Below are positions 17,642 to 27,400 of a stretch of DNA of 59,043 nucleotides, one piece after another (within the stretch, counting starts at the first letter, position 1; each line of letters begins with the position of its first letter). The stretch covers positions 1 through 59,043 of the forward strand of contig SEAD01000014.1 of NCBI GenBank assembly GCA_004173355.1. The letters run 5' to 3'. The stretch comes from Chitinophagaceae bacterium (GTDB lineage: Bacteria; Bacteroidota; Bacteroidia; Chitinophagales; Chitinophagaceae). Under the pieces are notes generated by a model that did not search any database, had not been told where the DNA came from, and saw nothing but the letters and a program-made list of their open reading frames with translations. Made by a program: the position numbers and the translations under genes.

Positions 17642-18445
17642 TTGCGTCTGAAAATTTTTGCCGGCCCAAATGGTTCTGGCAAGAGCACTATCATCTCAAG
17701 TATACGCCAGTTCAGGACCAACCAGCAGTTGCTGGATTTTGGTTTTTATGTCAACTCCGATGACATCGTAGTGCAACTGGAGAATGACGGCATAAACTTC
17801 CAGAAGTTTGGTTTCAGGATTGACAGGGCTGAGTTCATCGAAATATCGATGGCAAGCGGACTTGTAGCCGATGGAAGATTTACATACAAAGAATTCATCA
17901 ACTCATTTGGGATAAGCGGAAACAGGCTTACCTGGCAGGACGGAAGTTCGAGGAAATCAGCTGCTGAAAAACGAAGATCGGCTGAAGCGCTTGCGCAGGT
18001 TGTTTCCCATTTCCTGCACCGCAAACTGATACGTCTTAAAAAGAAATTTTCGCTGGAAACGGTCTTCTCCCATGCTGGCAAACTTGAACTGATAAGAACC
18101 GCGGTCGAAGCCGGATACAAAGTGTATCTGTATTTTGTTTCCACTGAATCCCCGGAAATCAATAAACACCGCGTGCTGGCCAGGGAGAAAAAAGGCGGAC
18201 ATCATGTTGACCCGGTTAAAATCTCCCGTCGTTATACCCGCTCGCTTGACCTTTTGTATGAAGCTGCCCAGTTATGTTACAGGACGTATTTCATTGACAA
18301 TTCCGCAGACAACGCCCCCGCAAATTTTTTCGCAGATTTCAAAATGGTGGATGGAGTGAAAGTATGGAACACTGAACCCGGGGAAAACGCTGGCTTCCCC
18401 AATTGGTTCCTGGCAAACTATTCAAAAAAAATCCCGAAGTCATAA
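17642..18445 (+). CDS. Zeta-toxin-like P-loop kinase (COG4185-type)
   Basis: A P-loop kinase-like protein of 267 residues from this TTG. It opens LRLKIFAGPNGSGKSTI, with the Walker A about residues 8-16. FYVNSDDIV is the zeta-type substrate/Asp region, KFSLETVFSH is a conserved segment, and KISRRYTRSLDLLYEAA carries the Arg-rich motif of this family. Zeta toxins phosphorylate UDP-N-acetylglucosamine; chromosomal relatives of this branch are mostly uncharacterised. An in-frame TTG at 17594 would add 16 residues that look unlike the family. The gene ends 1 nt before the stop of the convergent SBP gene. Confidence 0.78.
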   Translation: MRLKIFAGPNGSGKSTIISSIRQFRTNQQLLDFGFYVNSDDIVVQLENDGINFQKFGFRIDRAEFIEISMASGLVADGRFTYKEFINSFGISGNRLTWQDGSSRKSAAEKRRSAEALAQVVSHFLHRKLIRLKKKFSLETVFSHAGKLELIRTAVEAGYKVYLYFVSTESPEINKHRVLAREKKGGHHVDPVKISRRYTRSLDLLYEAAQLCYRTYFIDNSADNAPANFFADFKMVDGVKVWNTEPGENAGFPNWFLANYSKKIPKS

Positions 18446-18446
18446 T

Positions 18447-20084
18447 TCAGTCCAGCCTCGTCCTCCGAAGCTCCAGCAAATTCAGGCCATTTGGCTTAAA
18501 CCCTTTCACGCCCGGCTGTACAAGCCGGATAACCTGGTCGTACCAGAGCGGCACCACCGGTGCATCATCAATCATCACCTGGTCGGCCTTCCGGTAAAGT
18601 TCATAGCGCATTGAATCGTTTGTTTCGCGAAGCGCCTGCTCAAAATATGTATCGAACTGCGGATTGTTGTACCGGGTGTAGTTGGGCGGCGCAGGGTTTT
18701 TGGAATAGAAAACGGAGAGGTAATTTTCCGCATCAGGATAATCGGCAATCCACGAGCCCCGGAAAAACAAGGCTGTGGAATTGGCTGTCATCTGCAGCAG
18801 CAGCGATTTCTGTACCGTTTCCACCTGCACCCGGATTCCGACTTCACCCAGTTGCTTCGCAATAAAATCACCCATATCGGCGTAAATGGCAATGGTGGTG
18901 AGCCGGATCAACGGGAGTCCGTCACCATCCGGAAATCCGGCTTCCTTCAGTAACTGGCGGCTGCGTGCGGGATCATAGTGATAGCCTTTCACCAACGATG
19001 AATCAAAGGATGGCAAACCGGCAGGTACAAAGCCGGACTCGGCCGCACGACCGAGGGAATTGCGGAGATACAGGATCATCTTGCGCCGGTCGAATCCGTA
19101 ATTGATAGCCTGCCTGATTTTTTTCTGCCGTAGTGGCGAACCTTTGAGCAGGGCATTGCCGGTATCCACGAGGATCCCGAGGTACTCCGTGTTCAGGTAC
19201 GGGTGCACCTGCAACACAATCCTGCCCTCCCACTCTTTCCGCAAACCACCGCGTTTATTCAGCACCTCATCTTTAAAGGAAGATTCAATTTCATTGATAA
19301 ATTCCAGTTTGCCCTGGCGGAACAACAGGAACTCGGTTGCCTTGCTGTCATTGAAACTGATCTTTATCCCGTCGAGGTAAGGCAATGGATTACCCGCACT
19401 GTCCCTTTCAAAATAATGATCATTCCGCCCCAGCACCAGCGCCTGCCCTTCTTCCCATGCGACGAGCCGGAAAGGACCGGTTCCTACGGGATGCCTGCGG
19501 AAACCGGCACCGTAAAACTGCACGGCTTCCGGTGCGGTGACCGAACAATACTGCATGGATAATATCCCAAGGATCGGATTGTATGGCGCGGGAAGATGCA
19601 CCAGCAGTGTGCTGTCGTTAACAGCTTCAAAGGGCTTGTCCCGCGTCACCTTATTGTTGAAGATCCATCCACCGGGACTGGCCACCGCAGGATCAAGGAT
19701 CCGCGACAGGCTGAAGGCCACGTCCGACGCCACCATCTTCCTGCCCTTACCCTTCGGGAAACAGGCATCGTCATGGAAATAAACATCCGTGCGGAGATGG
19801 AAGGTGTAAAGAAGGCGGTCATCCGATACCTCCCAGCCGGAGGCCAGTGATGGCACAATCTCCAGGCTGTCGTCCACCTGCACCAGCGTGTTGAAAATCT
19901 GGTGGGCCGGCCACATCACCGACTGGTTCTTGGCGAAGGCGGGATCGAGAGTGGCAATACCCGTGATTTCATTGTAATGGAATACCTGTTTGCCTGCATC
20001 ACGTGTACCGCCACCACAGCCGGCAAGCAGCAACAGTGACATCAGCCAGGCCATACTTTTAACAGGTATATTCTTCACGATCAT
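18447..20084 (-). CDS. Peptide/nickel-type ABC transporter solute-binding lipoprotein
   Basis: SBP_bac_5 family (OppA/DppA-like) extracellular binding protein, 545 residues. The lipobox LLAGC carries Cys23. Typical segments: HYNEITGIATLDPAFAKNQ, LASGWEVSDDRLLYTFHLRTDVYFHDD, DVAFSLSRILDP, VGTGPFRLVAWEEGQALVLGRNDHY and RKIRQAINYGFDRRKMI. No permease or ATPase genes lie next to it, so it is an orphan here. Bacteroidota often have such isolated copies. The ligand is probably a peptide, but this is not shown. Confidence 0.92.
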   Translation of the reverse strand: MIVKNIPVKSMAWLMSLLLLAGCGGGTRDAGKQVFHYNEITGIATLDPAFAKNQSVMWPAHQIFNTLVQVDDSLEIVPSLASGWEVSDDRLLYTFHLRTDVYFHDDACFPKGKGRKMVASDVAFSLSRILDPAVASPGGWIFNNKVTRDKPFEAVNDSTLLVHLPAPYNPILGILSMQYCSVTAPEAVQFYGAGFRRHPVGTGPFRLVAWEEGQALVLGRNDHYFERDSAGNPLPYLDGIKISFNDSKATEFLLFRQGKLEFINEIESSFKDEVLNKRGGLRKEWEGRIVLQVHPYLNTEYLGILVDTGNALLKGSPLRQKKIRQAINYGFDRRKMILYLRNSLGRAAESGFVPAGLPSFDSSLVKGYHYDPARSRQLLKEAGFPDGDGLPLIRLTTIAIYADMGDFIAKQLGEVGIRVQVETVQKSLLLQMTANSTALFFRGSWIADYPDAENYLSVFYSKNPAPPNYTRYNNPQFDTYFEQALRETNDSMRYELYRKADQVMIDDAPVVPLWYDQVIRLVQPGVKGFKPNGLNLLELRRTRLD

Positions 20085-20111
20085 TTAAATTTACAAATCA
20101 AACTTCCACAC

Positions 20112-21770
20112 TTGAAACAGATCCTGCAAACTACTACAATACTTTTATTGCTCTGCCCCTTCCTGCGCGGTGAAGCCCAGGTCACGCGCCAGGATACCCT
20201 GCGTGGAAGCCTGAATGCCGAACGTAGCTGGTGGGACGTGCAATCCTATGATCTCAGTGTAAAGGTCGACATCACGGCACAGACCATCAGCGGGACCAAC
20301 CGGATCACGTATAAAACCAATGGCACTCCGGGCAAAACCATGCAGCTGGACCTGCAGGAACCAATGAATATTGATAAAATCACGTTTGCGGATAATAAGG
20401 TCCTGAAGAGCCTTCCCTTTACACGGGACGGCAATGTATACCATGTGGATGTATCCTCCATCCCGGCTGCCGCAAAATCGGTATCCGTGACGATCGCATT
20501 CTCCGGCAAACCCCGCCTCGCAGTGAATCCACCCTGGGATGGCGGATGGATTTTCAAAAAGGATGAAAAGGGCCGGCCCTGGGTCAGTGTGGCCTGCCAG
20601 GGACTGGGAGCCAGCGTCTGGTATCCGTGCAAGGATTACCAGGGGGATGAACCCGATGCAGGTGCAAAGATCACGATTGACATACCGGATACACTGGTGG
20701 CAGTGGCCAATGGAAAACAGGTAGCAAAACCCGTGAGAGCCAATGGCCGCGTGCTGTATAGCTGGGCAGTGAAAAACCCGATCAACAACTACAATATCAT
20801 CCCCTATATCGGGAAATATGTCAGTTTCACCGAAAACTTCAAAGGCGCAAAAGGTAACCTGAAGTGTGAATACTGGGTTCTGGATTATGATCTTGAAAAA
20901 GCAAAAAAACAGTTCGGCCGTGATGTAAAGCGGATGCTGTCCTGCTTCGAGGACTGGTTCGGACCGTATCCTTTCTATGAGGACAATTATAAACTCGTGG
21001 AATCCCCGCACCTGGGGATGGAACACCAGAGCGCGGTAGCGTATGGCAACAAGTTCAGGGATGGTTATCTCGGTCGCGACCTTTCCGGCTCCGGCTGGGG
21101 GAAGGACTGGGATTATATCATCGTGCACGAAAGCGGGCATGAATGGTTTGGCAACAATATCACCACACAGGATATCGCAGATATGTGGGTGCATGAAGGA
21201 TTTACCTCCTATTCGGAAGTGGTGTTTACCGAATGTGTACACGGACTCAAGGCAGCCAATGAGTACCTCCAGGGTGTGCGTCGCAATATCAGCAACGACC
21301 GCCCGGTGATCGGAACATATGGGATCAACCAGGAAGGTTCGGGTGATATGTATGCCAAGGGCGCCAACCTCATCCATATCATCAGGCAACTGATAAAGGA
21401 CGACGGTAAATTCAAGGAACTGCTTCGCGGGCTCAACCGTGAATTTTATCACAGGACGGTTACATCCGCACAGGTGGAACAATATATTTCCACCAAAACA
21501 GGCATTGACCTTACAAAAGTATTTGACCAGTACCTGCGGGCCACCAAAATCCCGGTACTTGAATACAAAATCGTGGGCATGAACCTTACCTATCGCTGGA
21601 CCGGCACCATCGACGGTTTTAATATGCCAGTCAAAGTCTGGATCGCCGGCGGGGAGCACTGGATAAACCCCACAAACGAATGGAAAACCGAAACGCTGAC
21701 ACAGGAGTCGGAAGACCGCCTGCTGAAAGCCGATCCCAATTTTTATGTAAAGACGGCACAGGTCAACTAG
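20112..21770 (+). CDS. M1 family metallopeptidase
   Basis: Secreted zinc aminopeptidase-like enzyme, 552 residues from a TTG start with a signal peptide ending near GEAQ (about residue 23). Zinc site HESGHEWFGNN gives His339, Glu340 and His343, with the third ligand Glu362 in HEGFTSYSE. The exopeptidase motif region reads GMEHQSAVAYG (302-312), a variant of GxMEN. The N-terminal beta domain (WDVQSYDLSVKVDITAQTISG) is typical. It lacks the long C-terminal helical domain of PepN, as do many Bacteroidota M1 enzymes. It would digest peptides in the periplasm. Confidence 0.93.
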   Translation: MKQILQTTTILLLLCPFLRGEAQVTRQDTLRGSLNAERSWWDVQSYDLSVKVDITAQTISGTNRITYKTNGTPGKTMQLDLQEPMNIDKITFADNKVLKSLPFTRDGNVYHVDVSSIPAAAKSVSVTIAFSGKPRLAVNPPWDGGWIFKKDEKGRPWVSVACQGLGASVWYPCKDYQGDEPDAGAKITIDIPDTLVAVANGKQVAKPVRANGRVLYSWAVKNPINNYNIIPYIGKYVSFTENFKGAKGNLKCEYWVLDYDLEKAKKQFGRDVKRMLSCFEDWFGPYPFYEDNYKLVESPHLGMEHQSAVAYGNKFRDGYLGRDLSGSGWGKDWDYIIVHESGHEWFGNNITTQDIADMWVHEGFTSYSEVVFTECVHGLKAANEYLQGVRRNISNDRPVIGTYGINQEGSGDMYAKGANLIHIIRQLIKDDGKFKELLRGLNREFYHRTVTSAQVEQYISTKTGIDLTKVFDQYLRATKIPVLEYKIVGMNLTYRWTGTIDGFNMPVKVWIAGGEHWINPTNEWKTETLTQESEDRLLKADPNFYVKTAQVN

Positions 21771-21798
21771 CCCCCGCGCCACGTAACCCGATTGCACT

Positions 21799-21806
21799 TA
21801 TCTTTA
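21799..21806 (+). promoter_or_regulatory. -7 box TATCTTTA for the flippase gene
   Basis: TATCTTTA, one base off consensus, ends 4 nt before the ATG at 21811 and predicts a leaderless transcript. No TTG is seen at -33. Confidence 0.4.
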
Positions 21807-21810
21807 TCGC

Positions 21811-23334
21811 ATGAGTATCCGGCGCCAGAGCATCATTTCCTCACTGGTCATTTATATTGGTTTCGCCATCGGACTGCTGAATGTGTATTTTTTCACGACC
21901 GACAGTCTCGGCGGACAGCCGCTGTTCACCACTACGGAATATGGACTCACCGGCGCATTCATTGCCATAGGTACTATGATGCTGGCCTTTGCCAACCTGG
22001 CCATGCCCACCTATATCTGGAAGTTTTACCACTACTACGGCGATTTCCTCCCTCCACGGAAGAATGATATGATTACCTGGGCCCTCGTGATGAGTGGCGT
22101 GGGTTTCCTGCTGGTGATGCTGGTGGGATGGATCCTGCGTGACCTCGTGATAAGGAAGTTCGGTGCCGAATCGCCGGAATTGCTTTCCTATTATTACTGG
22201 ATCTTCCCGATGGGACTGGGGCTGACCGTATTTGCTGTACTCGAGGCCTATGCCTGGAACCTCGGCAAACCGGTACTGACCAATTTCCTGAAGGAAGTCC
22301 AGTGGCGCATCCTGGTATCAGTGCTCATTGCATTGTTTGCAGTGAAGATCATACCGACCTTCGACCTCTTCATCAAATTATATGCATTCACCCACCTGGG
22401 GATCGCGCTCACGCTGTTTTTCTACCTCTGGTACAAAGGCAAACTGCATATCACTTTCCGCATCAGTAAAGTCACCCGCCGCTATTTCAAAAAAATAGCG
22501 ATGCTCTGCTCCTTTGTGTATGCCAGCACGATCATCTTTACCATGTCTCAGGTATTTGACACGATCGTGATCACGGCTTACGGCGGTCTTGATAAAGCCG
22601 GCATATTTACCCTGGCCACCCTGATGACCAGTGTGATCCATGCCCCGCAACGCGGCGTGGTCGCTGCAGCGGTGCCGCACCTGGCAAGGGCCTGGAAAGA
22701 CAAAAACATCCCGCAGATCCAGCGGATCTACCAGCGTTCATCCATCAACCTGCTGATATTTGCATCCGGCATTTTTGTACTGATTGCACTCAACTATACG
22801 GAAGCTATCCGCACCTTCAACCTGAAAGAAGATTACCTGCTGGGTTTTAATGCCTTTATCCTGCTGGGAATTACCCGTGTGATTGACCTGGGTACAGGTG
22901 TGAACTCTGAAATCCTTGCCACATCTAACTTCTGGCGCTTCCAGCTGGTCAGTGGCGTGGTATTGCTACTCCTGATGATCCCGCTCACGGTGGTCCTCAC
23001 GAGGGAGTACAATATCCTCGGCCCGGCCATCGCAAATTTTATTTCGATTACCGTTTACAACAGCATGCGGATTGTTTTCCTCCATAAAAAATACAGGCTC
23101 TTTCCCTTTACCCGTAACTCGCTGTATGCATTACTGATTGCGCTCGCCTGCTGGGGCGCCTGCCACCTGCTGTTTGCGGGGTTGCATGGCTGGACCGGAC
23201 TGTTTGTCCGCAGCGCTGCCTTCATTCTTGTATATGGGGGTATCAACGCCTGGCTGCGCCTTTCTCCCGATATTGAACCGGTAGCAGCTGTCATCCTGAA
23301 ACGCATCGGGCTCAGGAAAAAATCAGAATCCTAA
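21811..23334 (+). CDS. Polysaccharide flippase-like membrane protein (Wzx/MATE-related)
   Basis: A 507-residue integral membrane protein with about 12-14 hydrophobic segments. It resembles the oligosaccharide flippase/lipopolysaccharide biosynthesis family of the MOP superfamily (for example GIFTLATLMTSVIHAPQRGVVAAAVPHLARAW and the LAMPTYIWKFYHYYGDFLPP region). It would move lipid-linked glycans across the inner membrane. No glycosyltransferases are adjacent, so the substrate cannot be guessed. The gene ends 12 nt inside the convergent NlpC/P60 gene. Confidence 0.82.
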   Translation: MSIRRQSIISSLVIYIGFAIGLLNVYFFTTDSLGGQPLFTTTEYGLTGAFIAIGTMMLAFANLAMPTYIWKFYHYYGDFLPPRKNDMITWALVMSGVGFLLVMLVGWILRDLVIRKFGAESPELLSYYYWIFPMGLGLTVFAVLEAYAWNLGKPVLTNFLKEVQWRILVSVLIALFAVKIIPTFDLFIKLYAFTHLGIALTLFFYLWYKGKLHITFRISKVTRRYFKKIAMLCSFVYASTIIFTMSQVFDTIVITAYGGLDKAGIFTLATLMTSVIHAPQRGVVAAAVPHLARAWKDKNIPQIQRIYQRSSINLLIFASGIFVLIALNYTEAIRTFNLKEDYLLGFNAFILLGITRVIDLGTGVNSEILATSNFWRFQLVSGVVLLLLMIPLTVVLTREYNILGPAIANFISITVYNSMRIVFLHKKYRLFPFTRNSLYALLIALACWGACHLLFAGLHGWTGLFVRSAAFILVYGGINAWLRLSPDIEPVAAVILKRIGLRKKSES

Positions 23335-24063
23335 TTTCGCTTCCGGTTTGTCGAGCCGGCCTGCGCCAATAAAACGTTTAAGATAATAGGGATCAAAGAG
23401 GTCACTCACGGTCACACCCTGCGAAGAGGAAGCATGGGCGAATTTATTGTTCCGCAGGTAAATACCAACATGTGATACGCCACCGGTTGTATTAAAAAAC
23501 ACCAGGTCGCCTTCCTTGAGTTCGGTAGTGGAGATCTTTTCACAGGTGCGGTATTGCTCCCTTGCGGTACGTGGCAATGCCAGCGCGTAGGTAGTCAGGC
23601 AGACCGCCTGTACAAATGCCGAACAATCGACACCCGTTTTGCCCGTGCCACCCATCCGGTAACGTGTGCCATACCATTCATCAACCGATTCGATCAGTTT
23701 TGTGTCCTGCAGTTCTTCCACTTCCGTATTCAGCAGCACTGCATACTTGAACTGCAGCGACGAGGCTTTTTCCACATTGGCTCCCCTGTTCATGTAAAGA
23801 CTGATATCGGATGCAGATGCGGACGGACCGGAACCACGCTGGTTGCGCTGGGCCGATTTGGAGGTAACGGTACCCTCGGGGGCTACCGAAATATCATCAA
23901 GGAAACGAAGGTCTTTTTTTGCAGGTTCTTTCTTTGCCGTGTAGGTTTCCGTAACCGCTGCGCGGGAAGGTTTGGTACTGGCCTGGCTGCCGCTCAGTTT
24001 AGCAGTGGAACAACTGGCGAGGAACAGTATCAGCGACAAGGCTGGAAGAAGATGTTTAGTCAT
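23323..24063 (-). CDS. NlpC/P60 family lipoprotein (cell-wall endopeptidase)
   Basis: Peptidoglycan-cleaving cysteine peptidase, 246 residues from this ATG. The lipobox FLASC (Cys18) anchors it to a membrane. The C-terminal NlpC/P60 domain shows the catalytic Cys in TGVDCSAFVQAVC, the His in GGVSHVGIYLRNNKFAHASSSQGV, and YGTRYRMGGTGK at the domain start. An upstream Met at 24099 is in frame, but MTKHLLPALSLILFLASC is a complete lipoprotein signal, so I start here. It overlaps the convergent flippase gene by 12 nt. Confidence 0.92.
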   Translation of the reverse strand: MTKHLLPALSLILFLASCSTAKLSGSQASTKPSRAAVTETYTAKKEPAKKDLRFLDDISVAPEGTVTSKSAQRNQRGSGPSASASDISLYMNRGANVEKASSLQFKYAVLLNTEVEELQDTKLIESVDEWYGTRYRMGGTGKTGVDCSAFVQAVCLTTYALALPRTAREQYRTCEKISTTELKEGDLVFFNTTGGVSHVGIYLRNNKFAHASSSQGVTVSDLFDPYYLKRFIGAGRLDKPEAKLGF

Positions 24064-24442
24064 CAGAGCCGTTTTTTTAAGGTTTTTCCGCAGGGTCAAA
24101 AACCGTGCAAAAGATCAGGATAAGTTTGTTGCGGTCGAACGGGTTTTAAACGAAATTTGTTTCCCTAAATTGCCCGGCCGGAACAATACCATGGGTAGGG
24201 GCATCAATATAAGACTTTATCCTTACCGGGTAAGGGTTTTACACATAAGCGGAAAATTAATCATCCGTAAATCGCTGCCAATCATTCGATGTTTTTTTGT
24301 AGTCGGCGGTTGCGCGGGCAAATCGGGTTAGCCTAAGTATCCGTTGAACCCTGGTGGGCTGTTTGGGGTTATAAGCTGGCAGAGCCATTCGGAACCATTA
24401 AAGATTAAACTGTGCTGGCTGGAAAGCCCGCCCTCAATCAAT
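24064..24442. other. Intergenic region between NlpC/P60 lipoprotein and dnaE
   Basis: 379 nt between divergent genes. It should carry both promoters, but I find no good TAnnTTTG match for either. It contains a near-perfect palindrome, CCTTACC-G-GGTAAGG, at 24221-24235, which could be an operator, and a run of seven T at about 24294-24300. The dnaE frame stays open back to 24344, but the upstream residues do not look like coding sequence. No small gene is convincing. Confidence 0.5.
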
Positions 24443-27400
24443 ATGAAATTTTCACACCTTCACGTCCATACCCAGTTCTCCCTGCTTGATGGAGCCGCAT
24501 CCATCCAGAACCTGTACAAGAAAGCCATCGCGGACGGAATGCCTGCCCTCGCGATCAGCGACCATGGTAATATGTTTGGCGCATTTGAGTTTGTGGCGGA
24601 AGCATACAAACACAAAAACCCCGATGGAAGCCTGAAAGTGAAACCGGTGGTCGGCTGTGAATTTTACATCACCGCCAACCGTCACCAGAAAACATTTACC
24701 AAGGAAGTGAAGGACCAGCGGCAGCACCAGATCCTGCTGGCAAAAAATGAGAAAGGGTATAAAAACCTCGTGAAGCTGACATCCCTGGGTTATATCGAGG
24801 GACTGTACAGCAAGTACCCGCGGATCGACAAGGAACTCATCCTGCAATACCACGAGGGACTGATCGCCACTACCTGTTGTCTTGGTGCATCGGTACCACA
24901 GGCGATCCTTCGCAAAGGCGAAGCAGAAGCCGAGAACGAATTCAAATGGTGGCTGAATATTTTCCAGGATGATTTTTATGTGGAACTGCAGCGGCATGGC
25001 ATGGCTGAACAGGACAAGGTAAACGAAGTGCTGGTCCGGTTTGCCCGCAAGTACAATGTGAAAATCATCGCCAGCAATGACTCCCACTATGTTGACCAGG
25101 ATGATTTCAACGCCCATGATATCCTGCTTTGTATCAATACCGGTGAAAAGATCACCACGCCTGCCATGCGCGGCGATTTCGGGGATGATGACATGAGTAC
25201 CAAGGGTAAACGTTTTGCGTTTCCCAATGACCAGTTCTATTTCAAGAACACCCAGGAAATGACAAAGGTCTTCCATGACCTTCCCGAAGCAATAGACAAT
25301 ACCAACGAGATTGTTGGAAAGATTGACCTGCTCAACCTGAAGCGGGATATCCTGCTGCCGAACTTTGTGACGCCAACCAATTTCCGGACGCAGGACGAAT
25401 ACCTCGAACACCTGACCTGGGAAGGGGCAAGAAACCGTTATTCGGAAATCACCCCGGAGATAGAGGAGCGTCTCAACTTCGAACTCTATACCATCCGTAC
25501 GATGGGATTCGCGGGGTACTTCCTGATCGTGTCCGACTTTATCAAGGCCGGTCGCGATCTTGGGGTATTTATCGGCCCGGGTCGTGGGTCGGCTGCCGGT
25601 TCCGTGGTAGCCTATTGCACCGGCATCACCAATATTGATCCGATCAAATACAACCTGCTGTTTGAGCGGTTCCTGAATCCTGACAGGAAATCGATGCCTG
25701 ATATCGACACGGACTTCGATGATGAAGGCCGCCAGAAAGTAATCGACTATGTAGTCAAAAAATATGGCCAGAACCAGGTGGCACAGATCATCACATATGG
25801 CACCATGGCCGCCAAAATGAGTATCAAGGACGTGGCACGGGTAATGGACCTGCCGCTGGCTGAGTCCAACCTGCTGGCCAAAATGGTACCTGATAAACCA
25901 GGTATCGAACTGCGTCGTGTGCTGCATGCCCCCCTCAAAACCAAAGACGGCGAAAAATCGCTGGAAGAAAAAGATGGCCTGGGTGCCGATGACCTCGATA
26001 ATGTGCGGAAGATCCGCGAAATCTATAACCAGGAAAACACAATGGCCGGCCGCGTGCTGCATGAAGCCGAACGGCTGGAAGGGTCGGTCCGTAATACCGG
26101 GATCCATGCCGCGGGGATTATCATTGCCCCCTGCGACCTTACCGACCTGCTGCCTGTGGCAGTGGCAAAGGACTCCCCTCTCTGGGTCACCCAGATTGAA
26201 GGAAACGTGATCGAGGAAGCCGGTGTAATCAAGATGGACTTCCTGGGGTTGAAAACCCTTACCATCATAAGGAATGCATTGCGGATGATCAAAGAGAACC
26301 ATGGGGTAGTGATCGACATTGATACCATCCCGCTGGATGATGAAAAAACATTTGAACTGTACCAGCAGGCCGCAACCGTTGGTACATTCCAGTTTGAAAG
26401 TCCGGGTATGCAGAAGTACCTCCGCGAACTGCGTCCCGACAAATTCGGTGACCTGATTGCGATGAACGCCTTGTACCGACCGGGTCCGATTGCCTATATC
26501 CCCAATTATATCCTCCGTAAACACGGAAAGGAGCCCATCACTTATGACCTTCCTGAAATGTCGGAATACCTCGAAGAGACCTATGGTATTACGGTGTACC
26601 AGGAGCAGGTGATGCTGCTTGCGCAGAAACTGGCAGGTTTCAGTAAGGGCGATGCCGATGTACTGCGGAAGGCAATGGGTAAAAAACAAAAGTCCGTGCT
26701 GGATAAAATGAAAGCACAGTTTGTATCCGGGGCAACAGCCAAAGGACATGCCGCGGATAAACTGGATAAGATCTGGACCGATTGGGAAGCGTTCGCACAA
26801 TACGCCTTCAACAAGAGCCACTCCACCTGTTACGCCTACGTGGCTTACCAGACTGCCTATCTCAAAGCACATTATCCCGGCGAGTATATGTCGGCCGTCC
26901 TGAACAACGCCGGCGCCATTGACAAGGTGACATTCTTTATGGAGGAATGTAAGCGGATGGGTATAAAAGTGCTGGGACCGGATATCAATGAATCACTGGC
27001 CGGTTTCGCCGTAAATAAAAATGGCGAAATCCGTTTCGGGATGGGCCAGCTGAAAGGTGTGGGTGAAGCAGCCGTTGAAAGTATCATCGCGGAACGCCAG
27101 CGTGGCAAGGCTTTCAGCAGCATATTTGATTTTATAAAACGCACATCCGGTAAGAATGTAAACCGCAAAACACTGGAGAACCTGGCTTATGCAGGTACGT
27201 TTGACTGTTATACGGATTACCATCGTGCACAGTATTTCAATATTGCCACGGGCGAAACGGCCACCGGGCTCGAAAAGATTATCAAGTTCGGACAGGTCAC
27301 CAATGCACAGAATGCCGCCGGTGCCAATACATTGTTCGGCGACCTTCAGGTGGATATGGAGATACCACCCCCGAGGATCCCGGATTGCACCCATTGGTCA

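Noticed and set aside
20086-20093. TAAATTTA as a shared -7 box for the SBP and M1 genes
   Set aside because: It is only 1 nt from the SBP ATG and lacks a -33 element; I did not list it.
20145-21797. 550-codon frame antisense to the M1 peptidase
   Set aside because: Shadow of the real gene with no family resemblance.
24344-24442. Upstream extension of dnaE
   Set aside because: The 33 extra residues do not resemble DnaE, and the family start is MKFSHLHVHT at 24443.
24452-26872. 806-codon frame antisense to dnaE
   Set aside because: Shadow of dnaE; Cys/His/Phe-rich translation without motifs.
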